From the NCBI RefSeq assembly GCF_023634645.1, contig NZ_JAMKMR010000001.1, positions 186,001 through 250,000 of the forward strand: a DNA stretch of 64,000 nucleotides, in the 5' to 3' direction. Of this stretch, positions 1 to 9,343 are shown in pieces; the first letter of the stretch is position 1; each line of letters starts with the position of its first letter. The position numbers and the translations under genes were made by a program. The stretch comes from Vibrio sinus (lineage in GTDB: Bacteria; Pseudomonadota; Gammaproteobacteria; Enterobacterales; Vibrionaceae). The notes beneath the pieces were generated by a model that worked only from the letters and a program-made list of their open reading frames with translations, was not told the DNA's origin and did not search any database.

Positions 1-291
1 TTCTGGAGAGCGTGTGACTTTCAATACTTTAGAGCCCAGAGAAAATTCAAAGCTTATTTCTGTGACCAAATCTGGCTTCGCGTAGTCACACCGCATTTGG
101 TCACCGGTTCGTTCATTGCCCGTCGTTTCACCGTATAACGCATAACACATCGCGTCTAAAATAGAGCTTTTTCCAGATCCAGTCGCACCGTTGATGAGAA
201 AAAGGGGCGCACTGCCAAGTGATTCAAAATTGATAGTTTGTGTATTAGAAAATGGACCGAAAGCCTGTATGGTTAGATTATGTGGTTGCAT
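1..291 (-). CDS. sbcC: Exonuclease subunit SbcC, N-terminal part (runs off the window)
   Basis: This is the first 97 codons of the large ATPase subunit of the SbcCD nuclease, which with SbcD cleaves DNA hairpins and processes blocked double-strand ends. Conceptual translation starts MQPHNLTIQAFGPF and carries a Walker A motif, NGATGSGKSS, at about residues 34-43, followed by SILDAMCYALYGET, typical of Rad50/SbcC ATPase heads. The ATG (289-291) lies one base after the sbcD stop codon, so the two genes are translationally coupled. The coiled coil, zinc hook and Walker B half lie outside the window. Identification is firm from the motif plus the sbcD neighbour. Confidence 0.93.
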   Translation of the reverse strand, partial: MQPHNLTIQAFGPFSNTQTINFESLGSAPLFLINGATGSGKSSILDAMCYALYGETTGNERTGDQMRCDYAKPDLVTEISFEFSLGSKVLKVTRSPE

Positions 292-292
292 G

Positions 293-1441
293 TTATTGCT
301 CGGTATAACTGGTTAACTTCTCAATGATATTTGTGACAATAGACTCTTGCTCTGTCGTTAGTCCGTCTTTTTGGACTTCCTGGTAGAAGTCTTGAAACAT
401 ATCCAATTCATTGCGTTTCAACGAAGCAGCGCCTAGCTCTTCCTCATCCTCATCCTCCACCAACATACCCGGTTTTTCTAAATGCAAAACGTTGGGGTAG
501 ACAGACCTTAGCTTTTCCATAGGTTCGAGTATCGCGTGCCTATCCATTAACCTCACCAGCAAATAATCTTGGTTATTCTCGTCTGTTTTTCCTTGTTCAA
601 GTATCTCTTCCATATAACCCTCAATCACTCTCATGTCATGAGGTGAGATAAGATTGATATGCTCGGCACTTTTGAAACCGTTCTCATCCAACTCCACTAA
701 GGTCATGCCTTTTTTATGATACTGCTCAGAAAAGCTGTATTTCATTATTGAACCAGAATAGCGAATATACTCTTCCCCTTTCTTTTGCGGCTGATGAAGG
801 TGCCCCAAAGCCACATAATCGAACTCAAGAAAATGGTGGTGGCTTATCCTATCAGAACCGCCTATGGACAATGGCCGCTCAGAATCTGACTCCATAGCAC
901 CATCAACAAAACAATGCCCGAGCAGCACATTGTGATGAGTGGCATTAACTTGTTGTTTTATTTGACCGATAAGAAACTCATGCGCTTCATCGTAGGTAGT
1001 AACCGATTGTTTAAAGTGATATCTGACGCTTTCGGGATCGTTAAAGGGCATAGCAAAAAATGATACTGGCCCTGCTTTCTTAGACTCTATCGTAATCGGA
1101 CATAACATATCTTCAAATGAGCTGATAATGTGCAAGCCTGCATTTTTCATCTGTTTTGAGCCAAAATTCAACCTTGAAGCACTATCATGGTTTCCAGAAA
1201 TCATAATCACTGGCGTTTCCAGTTCAGCACAAATAACATTTAACGTACTACTAAGCAGCTCAATCGCTTTTGTTGGTGGGACAGAGCGATCGTAAATATC
1301 GCCGGAAATAAGTAATGCATCCACCTCATTGTTACGAATGTAATCCACAATCTGTTGAAGTATTACTGACTGATCTTCGAGTAACGAAACATGATGAAAC
1401 TGACGGCCAAGGTGCCAATCCGAGGTATGAAGAAACTTCAT
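293..1441 (-). CDS. sbcD: Exonuclease subunit SbcD
   Basis: The 382-residue Mre11-type metallophosphoesterase subunit of SbcCD. The calcineurin-like metal-binding motifs appear in order: DWHLG at the N terminus (D8, H10), SGDIYDRS, SGNHDS, LLGHCF and LGHLHQ. These ligands bind the two metal ions of the nuclease. Length fits the family (E. coli about 400). It is transcribed leftward and is followed after one base by sbcC, the standard operon order. No gene lies between its start and the fabH-like gene about 220 bp upstream on the same strand. A hairpin in that gap may separate the two transcripts. Confidence 0.95.
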   Translation of the reverse strand: MKFLHTSDWHLGRQFHHVSLLEDQSVILQQIVDYIRNNEVDALLISGDIYDRSVPPTKAIELLSSTLNVICAELETPVIMISGNHDSASRLNFGSKQMKNAGLHIISSFEDMLCPITIESKKAGPVSFFAMPFNDPESVRYHFKQSVTTYDEAHEFLIGQIKQQVNATHHNVLLGHCFVDGAMESDSERPLSIGGSDRISHHHFLEFDYVALGHLHQPQKKGEEYIRYSGSIMKYSFSEQYHKKGMTLVELDENGFKSAEHINLISPHDMRVIEGYMEEILEQGKTDENNQDYLLVRLMDRHAILEPMEKLRSVYPNVLHLEKPGMLVEDEDEEELGAASLKRNELDMFQDFYQEVQKDGLTTEQESIVTNIIEKLTSYTEQ

Positions 1442-1582
1442 CGATAGCCTTAATGAAAATTAGAGTCAAGTACTGCCACATAGTATCAGTAATCGCAGTG
1501 GCCCACTCATTTTTATGCCAACGTAGCTGCAAAAAAATCAACACTTCCAGCCCTCGCTGACTTTTTAGACTGATTGAATGTG

Positions 1583-1610
1583 TCGAGCCCAAGACTATGC
1601 CTGGGCTCGA
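1583..1610 (-). terminator. Hairpin between fabH-like gene and sbcD
   Basis: A perfect 9-bp stem (TCGAGCCCA / TGGGCTCGA) with a 10-base loop lies 55 bp past the stop of the fabH-like gene. The run after it on the minus strand (CACATTC) is only weakly T-rich, so it may be a weak terminator or an RNA-processing hairpin. Confidence 0.45.
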
Positions 1611-1664
1611 TATTATTTACGCTATATAAATCCGCTTAAAATCGACGATTTTAGGTTCTCGCTG

Positions 1665-2753
1665 TTAAGCTGGTTTTCCAGTCGTGCATTTTTCTATCGC
1701 TTGTTTTAGCAATGCCAAGGCTGGCTTATCGCACTCAGGTAGGGTGATATTAGACTGCGATATTGGCGTAACACGTTCTCCCCAACGTACAATCCCGGCT
1801 CCCCAGGTAAGACCGGCACCAAAAGCGGCCATCAACATGTGGGTGTTAGGTTCCACTTTCCCCAGCTCCAGCGCTTCACATAGCGCAATGGGTACGGTTG
1901 CTGCCGAAGTATTACCGTAGCGCTGAATGTTAACAAACGCTTTTTCTCTATCTATTCCCGACATATCACACAGTGTTTGGATGATACGAATGTTCGCTTG
2001 ATGCGGAATAACAATGTCAATATCCTCTTGCGACAACCCAGCTTGACTAAGTACCGTTTCTGCAGCGGTACCCATGCCTTTTACTGCTCGCTTAAATATC
2101 TCTTTGCCGACAAAATTGAAGTCCCAAAAGCCGTTATCTGCCGCGAACCGATCCATAGCAGTACCAAGTTTACTCACTGCCAATATCTCTCGCCCTTCAG
2201 AGTCACAACCGATTTTCGATTGTTGTAACCCCACCTGCTGAGTCGTTTTAGACAGTATCACCGCACCAGCACCATCGCCAAACAACACTGCCGTATCTCG
2301 TTGGCTCCAATCGATATAAAACGACAGCCTTTCAGCGCCAATCAATAGTATATTTCGATAGCTTCCTGATTGAATAAGCCTGGTGGCTGTCTCTAAACCA
2401 TAAAGGAAACCAGTACAGGCAGCATTGAGATCAAAAGCTGCAGCATTTTCTATCGAAAGGCTCTTGGCTACATTTGAAGCGACATTAGGAAGTTGTGAGT
2501 CAGCAGAGCAGGTAGCAACAATGACCATGTCAATTTGATTTGCCGACACTCCGGCACAAGCAAGGGCATTTTTTGCAGCAACCGTCGCCATCTCGGACGT
2601 GTTAACATGGCTTATGCGTCTCTGTTCAATCCCAGTGCGTGACACGATCCACTCATTAGACGTATCCAAAAATGTACTCAAATCATCGTTGGTCAGCACT
2701 ACTGGAGGAAGACACTTACCCCAACCAGTGATTTCTGCATAGTATTGTTCCAT
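1665..2753 (-). CDS. Beta-ketoacyl-ACP synthase III-like protein (FabH family)
   Basis: A 362-residue thiolase-fold condensing enzyme. The catalytic triad is visible: C113 in [11 protein letters not shown]251 in IPHQAN and N281 in GNTSAA. FabH condenses acyl-CoA with malonyl-ACP to start fatty acid synthesis. The gene is monocistronic and not in a fab cluster (no plsX, fabD or fabG nearby), and the protein is longer than canonical FabH (about 317). It is therefore probably the second, auxiliary FabH seen in vibrios, whose acyl substrate may differ. I leave the symbol blank because primary FabH and auxiliary copies cannot be separated from sequence alone here. Confidence 0.85.
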   Translation of the reverse strand: MEQYYAEITGWGKCLPPVVLTNDDLSTFLDTSNEWIVSRTGIEQRRISHVNTSEMATVAAKNALACAGVSANQIDMVIVATCSADSQLPNVASNVAKSLSIENAAAFDLNAACTGFLYGLETATRLIQSGSYRNILLIGAERLSFYIDWSQRDTAVLFGDGAGAVILSKTTQQVGLQQSKIGCDSEGREILAVSKLGTAMDRFAADNGFWDFNFVGKEIFKRAVKGMGTAAETVLSQAGLSQEDIDIVIPHQANIRIIQTLCDMSGIDREKAFVNIQRYGNTSAATVPIALCEALELGKVEPNTHMLMAAFGAGLTWGAGIVRWGERVTPISQSNITLPECDKPALALLKQAIEKCTTGKPA

Positions 2754-3174
2754 TTAATCCCTTATTTTTTTAGAGCTTACATACGACAAGTATACGATGT
2801 ATTACCTAGAAATGGTTCTATGTAGTACCACTTTTGCGAATTTAATCGACGAAAACGTATGCGCAGCGTATTTAGTGAATAGTTAATTAAAGTAATAACA
2901 ATAATATTAATTAACCAAATATTACGTATCGATTAATTGCTTATACCAAAGACTAAACTTCAAGTGAATATTTATCACCTCATTGCTTTCCTTATGCCTA
3001 ATTTTATTCCAACCAAGATTTAAAATTCCAACAAAACATAGCTAATCTAGCTCGTAATATTTTATTTATCACCCTTAAATCTGAGTAAAAAACGCTAAGC
3101 AATGGAAATCTTCATCCAAAAATAAACATTATAACCAATGACTTATATAGCAAATGAGATTTAGATCACTTTTG

Positions 3175-3188
3175 TTGATCTGAATCAA
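3175..3188 (+). promoter_or_regulatory. FNR-type box upstream of the adiA unit
   Basis: TTGATCTGAATCAA is a perfect match to the FNR consensus TTGAT-N4-ATCAA. A T/A-rich -10-like hexamer (TATATA, 3216-3221) lies about 30 bp downstream, roughly the geometry of a class II activated promoter. This suggests anaerobic induction, as expected for an acid/anaerobic decarboxylase. The transcript would have a leader of about 400 nt before adiA. The rest of 2754-3320 is A+T-rich and shows no ORF I can support. Confidence 0.65.
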
Positions 3189-3320
3189 TTACGCTTAGCA
3201 GCCTTAGTTTCAAACTATATATAAAAGATAAGGGATTGACGAAAAAACATAAAAAGGAATTATGCTTATATAGTGAATAAAATCTCAAAATAATAAGATG
3301 GGATTTATAGTGAGGTCAAC

Positions 3321-3503
3321 ATGATTACTTTTTTTCAAATATTTATCTTATGTAAACCTTACTACTCTTTAATCATTCGCAAACACTTCGCTGCACAAAG
3401 AGCCGCCAGATGCATGTACCACCGCATCCAAGCTGTACATAACCTATCTGCTGGCTCTGTATTCTCAATGTTAAGTGCACCCAATATTGGTCCTCCAAAA
3501 TAG
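3321..3503 (+). CDS. Short upstream ORF, possible leader peptide for adiA
   Basis: A 60-codon ORF lying wholly in the leader between the FNR-type promoter and adiA, ending 122 bp before the adiA start. It has a good ribosome site (GAGG, 5 bases before the ATG). The peptide begins hydrophobic and then has a basic stretch with arginine and histidine residues (RKHFAAQRAARCMYHR). Amino-acid-sensing leader peptides such as SpeFL precede other inducible decarboxylase operons in Gammaproteobacteria, so a regulatory role is plausible. There is no clear SpeFL sequence match, and chance occurrence cannot be excluded. Confidence 0.4.
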   Translation: MITFFQIFILCKPYYSLIIRKHFAAQRAARCMYHRIQAVHNLSAGSVFSMLSAPNIGPPK

Positions 3504-3625
3504 TATTGGTCTAAACCTAAATATCTTAACTAACTGAATTATACGGATTACGACTCGATTCCTACGAATACTTTATTTGTCGTAATTGGCCCCGTGATCC
3601 TCGAAAAATATAAATGAGGCATAAA

Positions 3626-5917
3626 ATGACTACTCACAGTAATAAACATTTAGCACTTGTTCTTCATGAATCCCAAGAAGAAGGTGTAGTAAAAAATTCG
3701 CTTAATCGATTAATTGAAGAACTCTGCACAGAAGGCGTTGAAGTAATGGTCGCCACGTCTTTCGACGACTGCTATTCCATTCTTAATGCAAATACAGCAG
3801 TGGACAGCTTACTGTTAACCTCTTCAATGAGCGGATCGCAAAAGGAAGAAAATCAACGCTTTTATACATTAATCAAAAAATTAAAACGTCGCCAAGAAAA
3901 TGTGCCCGTTTTTCTACTGGCTGAACGTAAAAAAATTACGCTAAGTGTCAACAAAGAGCTTATGGAAAATATCGACGAGTTTGCTTGGCTACTCGAAGAT
4001 ACGTCTGACTTTATCGCTGGACGAATTGTTGCAGCAATGCATCGTTATAGAGATCATTTGCTACCTCCGTTGGTCAAAGCAATGATGAGTTATGACGATG
4101 TACACGAACATTCATGGGCCGCTCCTGGCCACCAAGGAGGCGTGGGCTTTACCAAAACACCAGCGGGTCGCCATTTCTACAACCATTATGGCGAAGGCCT
4201 GTTACGCAGCGACATGGGTATTGAGCGTGGTGCATTAGGTTCGTTACTCGATCACACAGGCGCATTCGGAGAGAGTGAAAAATATGCAGCGCGCGTCTTT
4301 GGCTCTGATTTTTCTTACTCTCTTGTCACCGGTACGTCAGGTGCAAACCGAACCATCATGCAGGCATCAATGAAAGAAGATGACTTGGTGATTTGTGACC
4401 GTAATTGCCACAAATCTATTGAGCAAGGTTTAATGCTCACCGGTGCTCGCCCTGTTTACATGGTTCCGACTCGAAACCGTTATGGCATTATTGGCCCTAT
4501 CTATCCAGAACAAATGCAAAAAGCCACTCTACAAGCTGCAGCAGATGAAAGCACACTGACCAAGTCTTTTGCGGATCAACGCCCTGTGTACAGTGTATTA
4601 ACCAACTGTACCTATGATGGCCTTTGTTATAACTCAAAACGAGCGGAAAAAATCCTCGAAGAAAGCTGTGACCGACTCCACTTCGACGAAGCATGGTACG
4701 GATATGCTCGCTTTAACCCAATCTACAACAATCACTATGCAATGCGTGGTGAACCTCAAGCAGATTACGAAGGGCCAACGGTATTCGCGACTCACTCTAC
4801 TCACAAATTACTGAACGCGCTTTCTCAAGCTTCTTGGATGCACGTAAGAAATGGTAAGGGAGCCATTAGTCAAGAGCGGTTTAGCCAAGCCTATATGATG
4901 CACGCAACAACGTCGCCACTGTATGCGATTAGTGCTTCAAATGACATTGCAACATCTATGATGGATGGACAAAGCGGTTTGTCATTAACCAACGAGGTCA
5001 TCCGAGAAGCCATCGATTTTCGCCAAGCCATGGGCCGTTTATACAAAGAGTGCGATTGGTTCTTTAAACCTTGGAACGCAGAAACAATTACTGATCCAGA
5101 AAGCGGCCAAGTCTACCCATTTGAAGAAGCCCCCGCTGAGCTATTAGCAACCAACCAAGACTTTTGGAAAATGCACCCAGAGGATACTTGGCACGGATTT
5201 AAAGACATGCCAGCAGACTGGTGTATGTTAGACCCAATCAAAGTAAGCCTTTTGTCTCCCGGTATGGGCGACGATGGCAACATCCTTGACTCGGGTGTTC
5301 CTGCATCGCTCGTAACAGCCTACTTGGGTCGATTTGGCATTGTTCCAACTCGTACCACGGACTTCCAAGTGATGTTCTTGTTCTCTATGGGTATCACTAA
5401 AGGAAAATGGGCCACACTGGTCAACACTCTACTTAAGTTTAAACAGCATTACGATGCCAACACACCACTGACCGAAGTGCTACCAAACTTAGTTGAATCA
5501 CACCCAGAAGTCTATGCAGAGCTTGGTCTGAAAGATCTTGGTGACAAAATGTTTGCTTACCTTAAAGAAAGAGATCCTTCTAAACACTTAAACGAAGCGT
5601 ACGAAATGCTTCCTGAGGCTGTCATCACACCGCGCAAAGCGTTCCAATCTATTGTCGACAATAACGTGGAATTGGTTCCCTCTACGGAACTCGTTGGCCG
5701 GGTCGCTGCGAATGCGGTTATCCCTTACCCACCTGGAATCCCAATGTTGATGTCTGGTGAAAGCTTTGGTGACGAAAATAGTCCTCACATCAAATACCTA
5801 CAAAGCTTAGAAATTTGGGATAAAGAATTCCCTGGATTTGAGCACGAAACGGAAGGTGCTGAAGAAGAAAACGGTGTGTACCACGTGTTGTGTGTTAAAG
5901 CGCTTAACAACGACTAA
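3626..5917 (+). CDS. adiA: Biodegradative (acid-inducible) arginine decarboxylase
   Basis: A PLP-dependent fold-type I decarboxylase of 763 residues that converts arginine to agmatine and CO2, consuming a proton (acid resistance). It follows E. coli AdiA closely over its length: wing-domain segment EFAWLLEDTSDFIAGR, then APGHQGGVGFTKTPAG, the PLP lysine K394 in HSTHKLLNALSQAS, and TRTTDFQVMFLFSMG. These features favour AdiA over CadA or SpeF. The ATG at 3626 is chosen because GAGG (3616-3619) lies six bases upstream; an ATG at 3614 has no ribosome site. It heads a probable unit with three amino acid antiporters and lies below an FNR-type box and a short leader ORF. Confidence 0.95.
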   Translation: MTTHSNKHLALVLHESQEEGVVKNSLNRLIEELCTEGVEVMVATSFDDCYSILNANTAVDSLLLTSSMSGSQKEENQRFYTLIKKLKRRQENVPVFLLAERKKITLSVNKELMENIDEFAWLLEDTSDFIAGRIVAAMHRYRDHLLPPLVKAMMSYDDVHEHSWAAPGHQGGVGFTKTPAGRHFYNHYGEGLLRSDMGIERGALGSLLDHTGAFGESEKYAARVFGSDFSYSLVTGTSGANRTIMQASMKEDDLVICDRNCHKSIEQGLMLTGARPVYMVPTRNRYGIIGPIYPEQMQKATLQAAADESTLTKSFADQRPVYSVLTNCTYDGLCYNSKRAEKILEESCDRLHFDEAWYGYARFNPIYNNHYAMRGEPQADYEGPTVFATHSTHKLLNALSQASWMHVRNGKGAISQERFSQAYMMHATTSPLYAISASNDIATSMMDGQSGLSLTNEVIREAIDFRQAMGRLYKECDWFFKPWNAETITDPESGQVYPFEEAPAELLATNQDFWKMHPEDTWHGFKDMPADWCMLDPIKVSLLSPGMGDDGNILDSGVPASLVTAYLGRFGIVPTRTTDFQVMFLFSMGITKGKWATLVNTLLKFKQHYDANTPLTEVLPNLVESHPEVYAELGLKDLGDKMFAYLKERDPSKHLNEAYEMLPEAVITPRKAFQSIVDNNVELVPSTELVGRVAANAVIPYPPGIPMLMSGESFGDENSPHIKYLQSLEIWDKEFPGFEHETEGAEEENGVYHVLCVKALNND

Positions 5918-5928
5918 AACAGGCCCCC

Positions 5929-5967
5929 GGAAGGATGCACCTATCTCGATACGTAAGTGCTCCTTCC
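5929..5967 (+). other. Hairpin between adiA and the antiporter gene
   Basis: GGAAGGA-T-GCAC pairs with GTGC-TCCTTCC across a 16-base loop, with one bulged base. No T-run follows, so I read it as an intercistronic stem that could stabilise or attenuate the adiA message rather than a full terminator. Confidence 0.4.
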
Positions 5968-6002
5968 CTAATTCATCGATTTTATACAGTTAAGGTTACA
6001 TT

Positions 6003-7421
6003 ATGACAGTCTCTAAAACAGCCAAACAAATCGGCGTGATAGGTGCAACAGGGGTCGTTGCTGGAAACATGATGGGAACAGGTATTGCACTCCTTCCATC
6101 GAGCTTAGCCAGCATTGGTTCTATCACTATCATTTCTTGGATCGTGACCACCATTGGCGCGTTAGCGCTGGCTTACGGTTTCTCTGTTCTAGGTAATAAA
6201 GATCCACAAGAAGGTGGCCCTGTCGCCTACTCTAGCGAATTATCGCCAGCATTAGGCTATCAATCTGGGCTTTTATATTTTCATGCAGGTTGGGTGGGCA
6301 ACTTAGCCATGGCACTTGCAGGGGTAGACTACCTATCCGTTTTCTTCCCATCTTTAACTCAACCTTTATATGGTGGTATTGCCACCATCGTGGTTATCTG
6401 GCTTCTATCTTTTGTAAACCTTTTGGGTTCTGCTTGGATGAGCCGCCTTATTACAATTGCCATTGTCGGGATATTAACACCTGTCGTGTTAACGGGAACC
6501 ATAGGTTGGTTCACCTTTGATCCTGCCACTTTCTCAGCTAACTGGCATGTACAAGCTCACGTGTCTTCAAGCTCAGCAGTGTTATCTGGCGTTATCCTAT
6601 GCATTTGGGCGTTTCTCGGTGTAGAAAGTGCCTCAGTCAACGCTGGTTTGGTGAAAAATCCACGTCGTACGATACCAATGGCAACCATGCTCGGCACAGC
6701 TATTGCCGCATTGGTATATATCGCCTCATCTACCGCCATATCTGGCATGTTCCCAGCGTCAGAAGTCGCAGCTAGTGGCGCTCCATTCTCCTTAGCGTTA
6801 TCTCATATTTTTGATAGCTTGGCCCCGGCTGGAATTTCTGTCGCAACCGAGCAAACCATCTCAGTGTGGATAGGCTATGTTGTGTCTGCATTAACGGCAT
6901 TTGCATGTCTCATCTCCCTCGGAACTTGGATCATGATGATTGCCCAGGCCGCATCACGCTCCGCCAAAGATGGCGTGTTGCCTAAAGTCTTTAGCGAAGT
7001 AAATGAGAAAAACATTCCGGTGAAAGGCATTTTCATCCAAGCGACATTATCTACCGTACTTATGGCTGTAGTGAGCTTAATCGGGATTATTTCAAACAAA
7101 AATAGCCAAGATATGTTTGGTATGATCGCCTCTGTAACGGTTTTATTCTCCGTCTTCCCTTACTTCTACTCCATGATTCAGTGGATAAAAATTGAAAGGA
7201 TGACCGCGAAGACAGTAAAACAGGCAATCTTCCCTATTGTTATGGCTGTCGTGGCCATCGCATGGTGCTTCACCGCCCTAACTGGTGCCAGTTTTGCCAT
7301 CCTTGTCACTGCTATTTTGCTTATCAATGGAATGTTTATCCTCTATGCCGGTAAGGACAGAACACAGCTTGAGAAAAATATGGCTGAGTTAAGAAATCAC
7401 GCCAGCACAGCATCTCATTAA
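6003..7421 (+). CDS. CadB-like basic amino acid/polyamine antiporter (APC family)
   Basis: A 472-residue, about 12-helix APC transporter of the inner membrane, 85 bp after adiA, expected to exchange external amino acid for the decarboxylation product. The N-terminal substrate loop reads GNMMGTGIALLP, and FHAGWVGNLAMA follows. Both resemble the lysine/cadaverine antiporter CadB more than the arginine/agmatine antiporter AdiC (GNIMGSGVFLLP). Aromatic residues equivalent to AdiC Y93, W202 and W293 appear present (DYLS, IWAFLGVES, LGTWIMM). Context predicts arginine/agmatine exchange despite the CadB-like sequence. Specificity is not provable here, so no symbol is given. Confidence 0.85.
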   Translation: MTVSKTAKQIGVIGATGVVAGNMMGTGIALLPSSLASIGSITIISWIVTTIGALALAYGFSVLGNKDPQEGGPVAYSSELSPALGYQSGLLYFHAGWVGNLAMALAGVDYLSVFFPSLTQPLYGGIATIVVIWLLSFVNLLGSAWMSRLITIAIVGILTPVVLTGTIGWFTFDPATFSANWHVQAHVSSSSAVLSGVILCIWAFLGVESASVNAGLVKNPRRTIPMATMLGTAIAALVYIASSTAISGMFPASEVAASGAPFSLALSHIFDSLAPAGISVATEQTISVWIGYVVSALTAFACLISLGTWIMMIAQAASRSAKDGVLPKVFSEVNEKNIPVKGIFIQATLSTVLMAVVSLIGIISNKNSQDMFGMIASVTVLFSVFPYFYSMIQWIKIERMTAKTVKQAIFPIVMAVVAIAWCFTALTGASFAILVTAILLINGMFILYAGKDRTQLEKNMAELRNHASTASH

Positions 7422-7431
7422 CGACATGCTA

Positions 7432-7454
7432 GCCCTGCCATTACACGGCAGGGC
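7432..7454 (+). other. Hairpin after the CadB-like antiporter gene
   Basis: A perfect 8-bp G+C-rich stem, GCCCTGCC / GGCAGGGC, with a 7-base loop starts 11 bases past the stop codon. It is followed by CAATATT rather than a T-run. It may mark partial termination or mRNA processing before the next antiporter gene. Confidence 0.45.
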
Positions 7455-7557
7455 CAATATTCAGAACGATGGAGGAACGAATTTATACGTAAATAGTCAC
7501 TCCCGCTTCAATTACTCTGTAGCTTGGATCCACGACAACAAAATGAGAAGGTAAATT

Positions 7558-8952
7558 ATGGGGTCTTTATCATTACCCGTACTGATTGGGCTGATCGTTG
7601 TCTCAGTCGATAGTGTTAGAAACATCCCTTCGCTAGCAATATTTGGCAGTCAATTACCCATTTTCTTCGTGCTTGCCATATTGCTTTTTCTCCTACCCAT
7701 TACTTTCGTTTCTGCTGAACTAAGCGCGTCTTTTGCAGGCGACAAAGATAATGGTGTCTATCATTGGGTTAAAGCGGCATTCGGTAACGATATGGGGATG
7801 TTTGCGATATGGAACCAATGGATAAATAGTTTAATCTGGTTTCCAGCCAACCTGCTTTTTATATCCAGCACTTTTTTCTCGATATTCTTCCCATCTATGT
7901 CAACTCACAAGCCCCTTATTGTTGGCACGATGATCACGATATTTTGGCTCATCACATTTCTCAATTTGAAAGGCGTAAAAGAGTCGGCCCGCGTTGCGTT
8001 TGTATGTATGTTCTTGGGTGTTATCCTACCCATTGCCACTTTGCTCATCTCTTCTCTGCTTTGGCTCTATCAGGGACTACCCTCTCATTTTTCTTTTGAT
8101 GTAAGTTTTAATGTTGGCTCAGCATCTCATAGCCTTTCAGCGCTCACCGTAATTATTACCTCATTTCTTGGTGTTGAAATTTCTTCGGTGCATATTAACA
8201 AAGTCATTAATCCCAAACGAACGTTCACAATCGCCATTCTCATTGCCTCGCTTTTAATTGTTGCGATCATGTTCATCGGCTCTATCGCAATGGCGATGAT
8301 GATTCCTGCTAGTCAATTGAACCTTTATGATGGTTTAGCGCAAACCTTTCACGTCATTTTTAATCGATTTGATATCGGCTATTTCTCGCCCATTTTACTC
8401 GGCATGGTAGTATTCGGCTCCTTAGGTGCACTAATCAGTTGGACCATTAGCCCTGCGATTGGTATGGCTCAAGCCGCTAGAAATGGTTATATGCCAGAGG
8501 CCTTAGCCCGAAACAACAAAAATGGTGCACCCAAAAATATACTCTTTATTCAAGCTAGTATCATCACTATCCTGTGCCTAAGCATGAGCTTATTTGAAGA
8601 TTTGAATAACTTTTACTGGTACTTAATATCACTGAGTACCGCTATTTATCTTTTGATGTACATAGTGATGTTCCTTGCTGGTATCAAATTAAGACGACAA
8701 CGTATTAGCACAGGAGCACTGATAAAAAACCATTTAACGTTCTATATAATTTCAGGTTCAGGGCTTATTGGTGTCATCGCGACATTTATTGTAGGTTTTT
8801 TACCATCGAAGCAAGTATTGTCTGGGACAAATATTTATCAGTACATTATGCAGTTCGGTGGAGGGATAGTAGTCATTTCTATGTGCTTCTTCTTGTTTAT
8901 ATGTTTCAAAAAACAAAGGCAATATAAGCGGCAAGAAAAAATCATGCTGTGA
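7558..8952 (+). CDS. GadC-like amino acid antiporter, copy 1
   Basis: A 464-residue multi-helix APC-superfamily permease. Landmarks shared with the GadC glutamate/GABA antiporter family include SFLGVEISSVHINK, IAMAMMIPASQLNLYDGLAQTF and SWTISPAIGMAQAARNGYMP. GadC (511 residues) closes itself at neutral pH with a C-terminal plug. This protein stops soon after the last helix, so the plug is absent. Its first 30 residues are identical to those of the next antiporter, which marks a tandem duplication. Ribosome site GAAGG precedes the ATG. Substrate is unknown; proximity to adiA suggests an acid-stress exchanger. Confidence 0.78.
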   Translation: MGSLSLPVLIGLIVVSVDSVRNIPSLAIFGSQLPIFFVLAILLFLLPITFVSAELSASFAGDKDNGVYHWVKAAFGNDMGMFAIWNQWINSLIWFPANLLFISSTFFSIFFPSMSTHKPLIVGTMITIFWLITFLNLKGVKESARVAFVCMFLGVILPIATLLISSLLWLYQGLPSHFSFDVSFNVGSASHSLSALTVIITSFLGVEISSVHINKVINPKRTFTIAILIASLLIVAIMFIGSIAMAMMIPASQLNLYDGLAQTFHVIFNRFDIGYFSPILLGMVVFGSLGALISWTISPAIGMAQAARNGYMPEALARNNKNGAPKNILFIQASIITILCLSMSLFEDLNNFYWYLISLSTAIYLLMYIVMFLAGIKLRRQRISTGALIKNHLTFYIISGSGLIGVIATFIVGFLPSKQVLSGTNIYQYIMQFGGGIVVISMCFFLFICFKKQRQYKRQEKIML

Positions 8953-9343
8953 GCCTATCCTTAAGTTACTCACGCATATTTAGTCAAAATCTAATATTGC
9001 AAAAAAAGTCCGCAGCCGAAGAATATCATCAATCTTGTTTCGGCTGGTTCTTTTTAAATACTCATTTACCTTTTAAATATATTAATTACTTCAGATTCAA
9101 TCTTTTCCAAAGTGTAAAAATTTAGTTTAAATAGTGTGATCAACTGTATATAAATTGAAGCACGTATATACTATGCTACAAAACGCACACTTTATCAGGG
9201 AATTAATATTCATAAAACTGGAATTTATATTCATTTATTCTTTCATTGTCCCTAAAATGCTGGTAAAGTGGCGTCCTGTAGAGTTTGGCGAGAAGGAGTT
9301 CACCGACTTATATTGACAACTGTTTAATATTTATAGGTAATTT
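8953..9343 (+). other. Intergenic region between the duplicated antiporter genes
   Basis: 391 bp, A+T-rich, with no supportable ORF. Apart from a terminator-like hairpin near its start, I see no clear operator. Its length implies that the second antiporter has its own promoter. Confidence 0.5.
9013..9055 (+). terminator. Terminator-like hairpin after antiporter copy 1
   Basis: CAGCCGAA pairs with TTCGGCTG across an 18-base loop, followed by GGTTCTTTTTAAA with a short T-run. It is a plausible end for the adiA-antiporter-antiporter transcript. Confidence 0.55.

Noticed and set aside
1315..1592. Overlapping ORFs on both strands around the sbcD start
   Set aside because: They run through sbcD or its upstream gap without ribosome sites or family resemblance; shadows.
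2754..3174. A+T-rich region upstream of the adiA promoter as a mobile or coding element
   Set aside because: No inverted repeats, ORF or tRNA-like structure; it looks like ordinary divergent upstream sequence.
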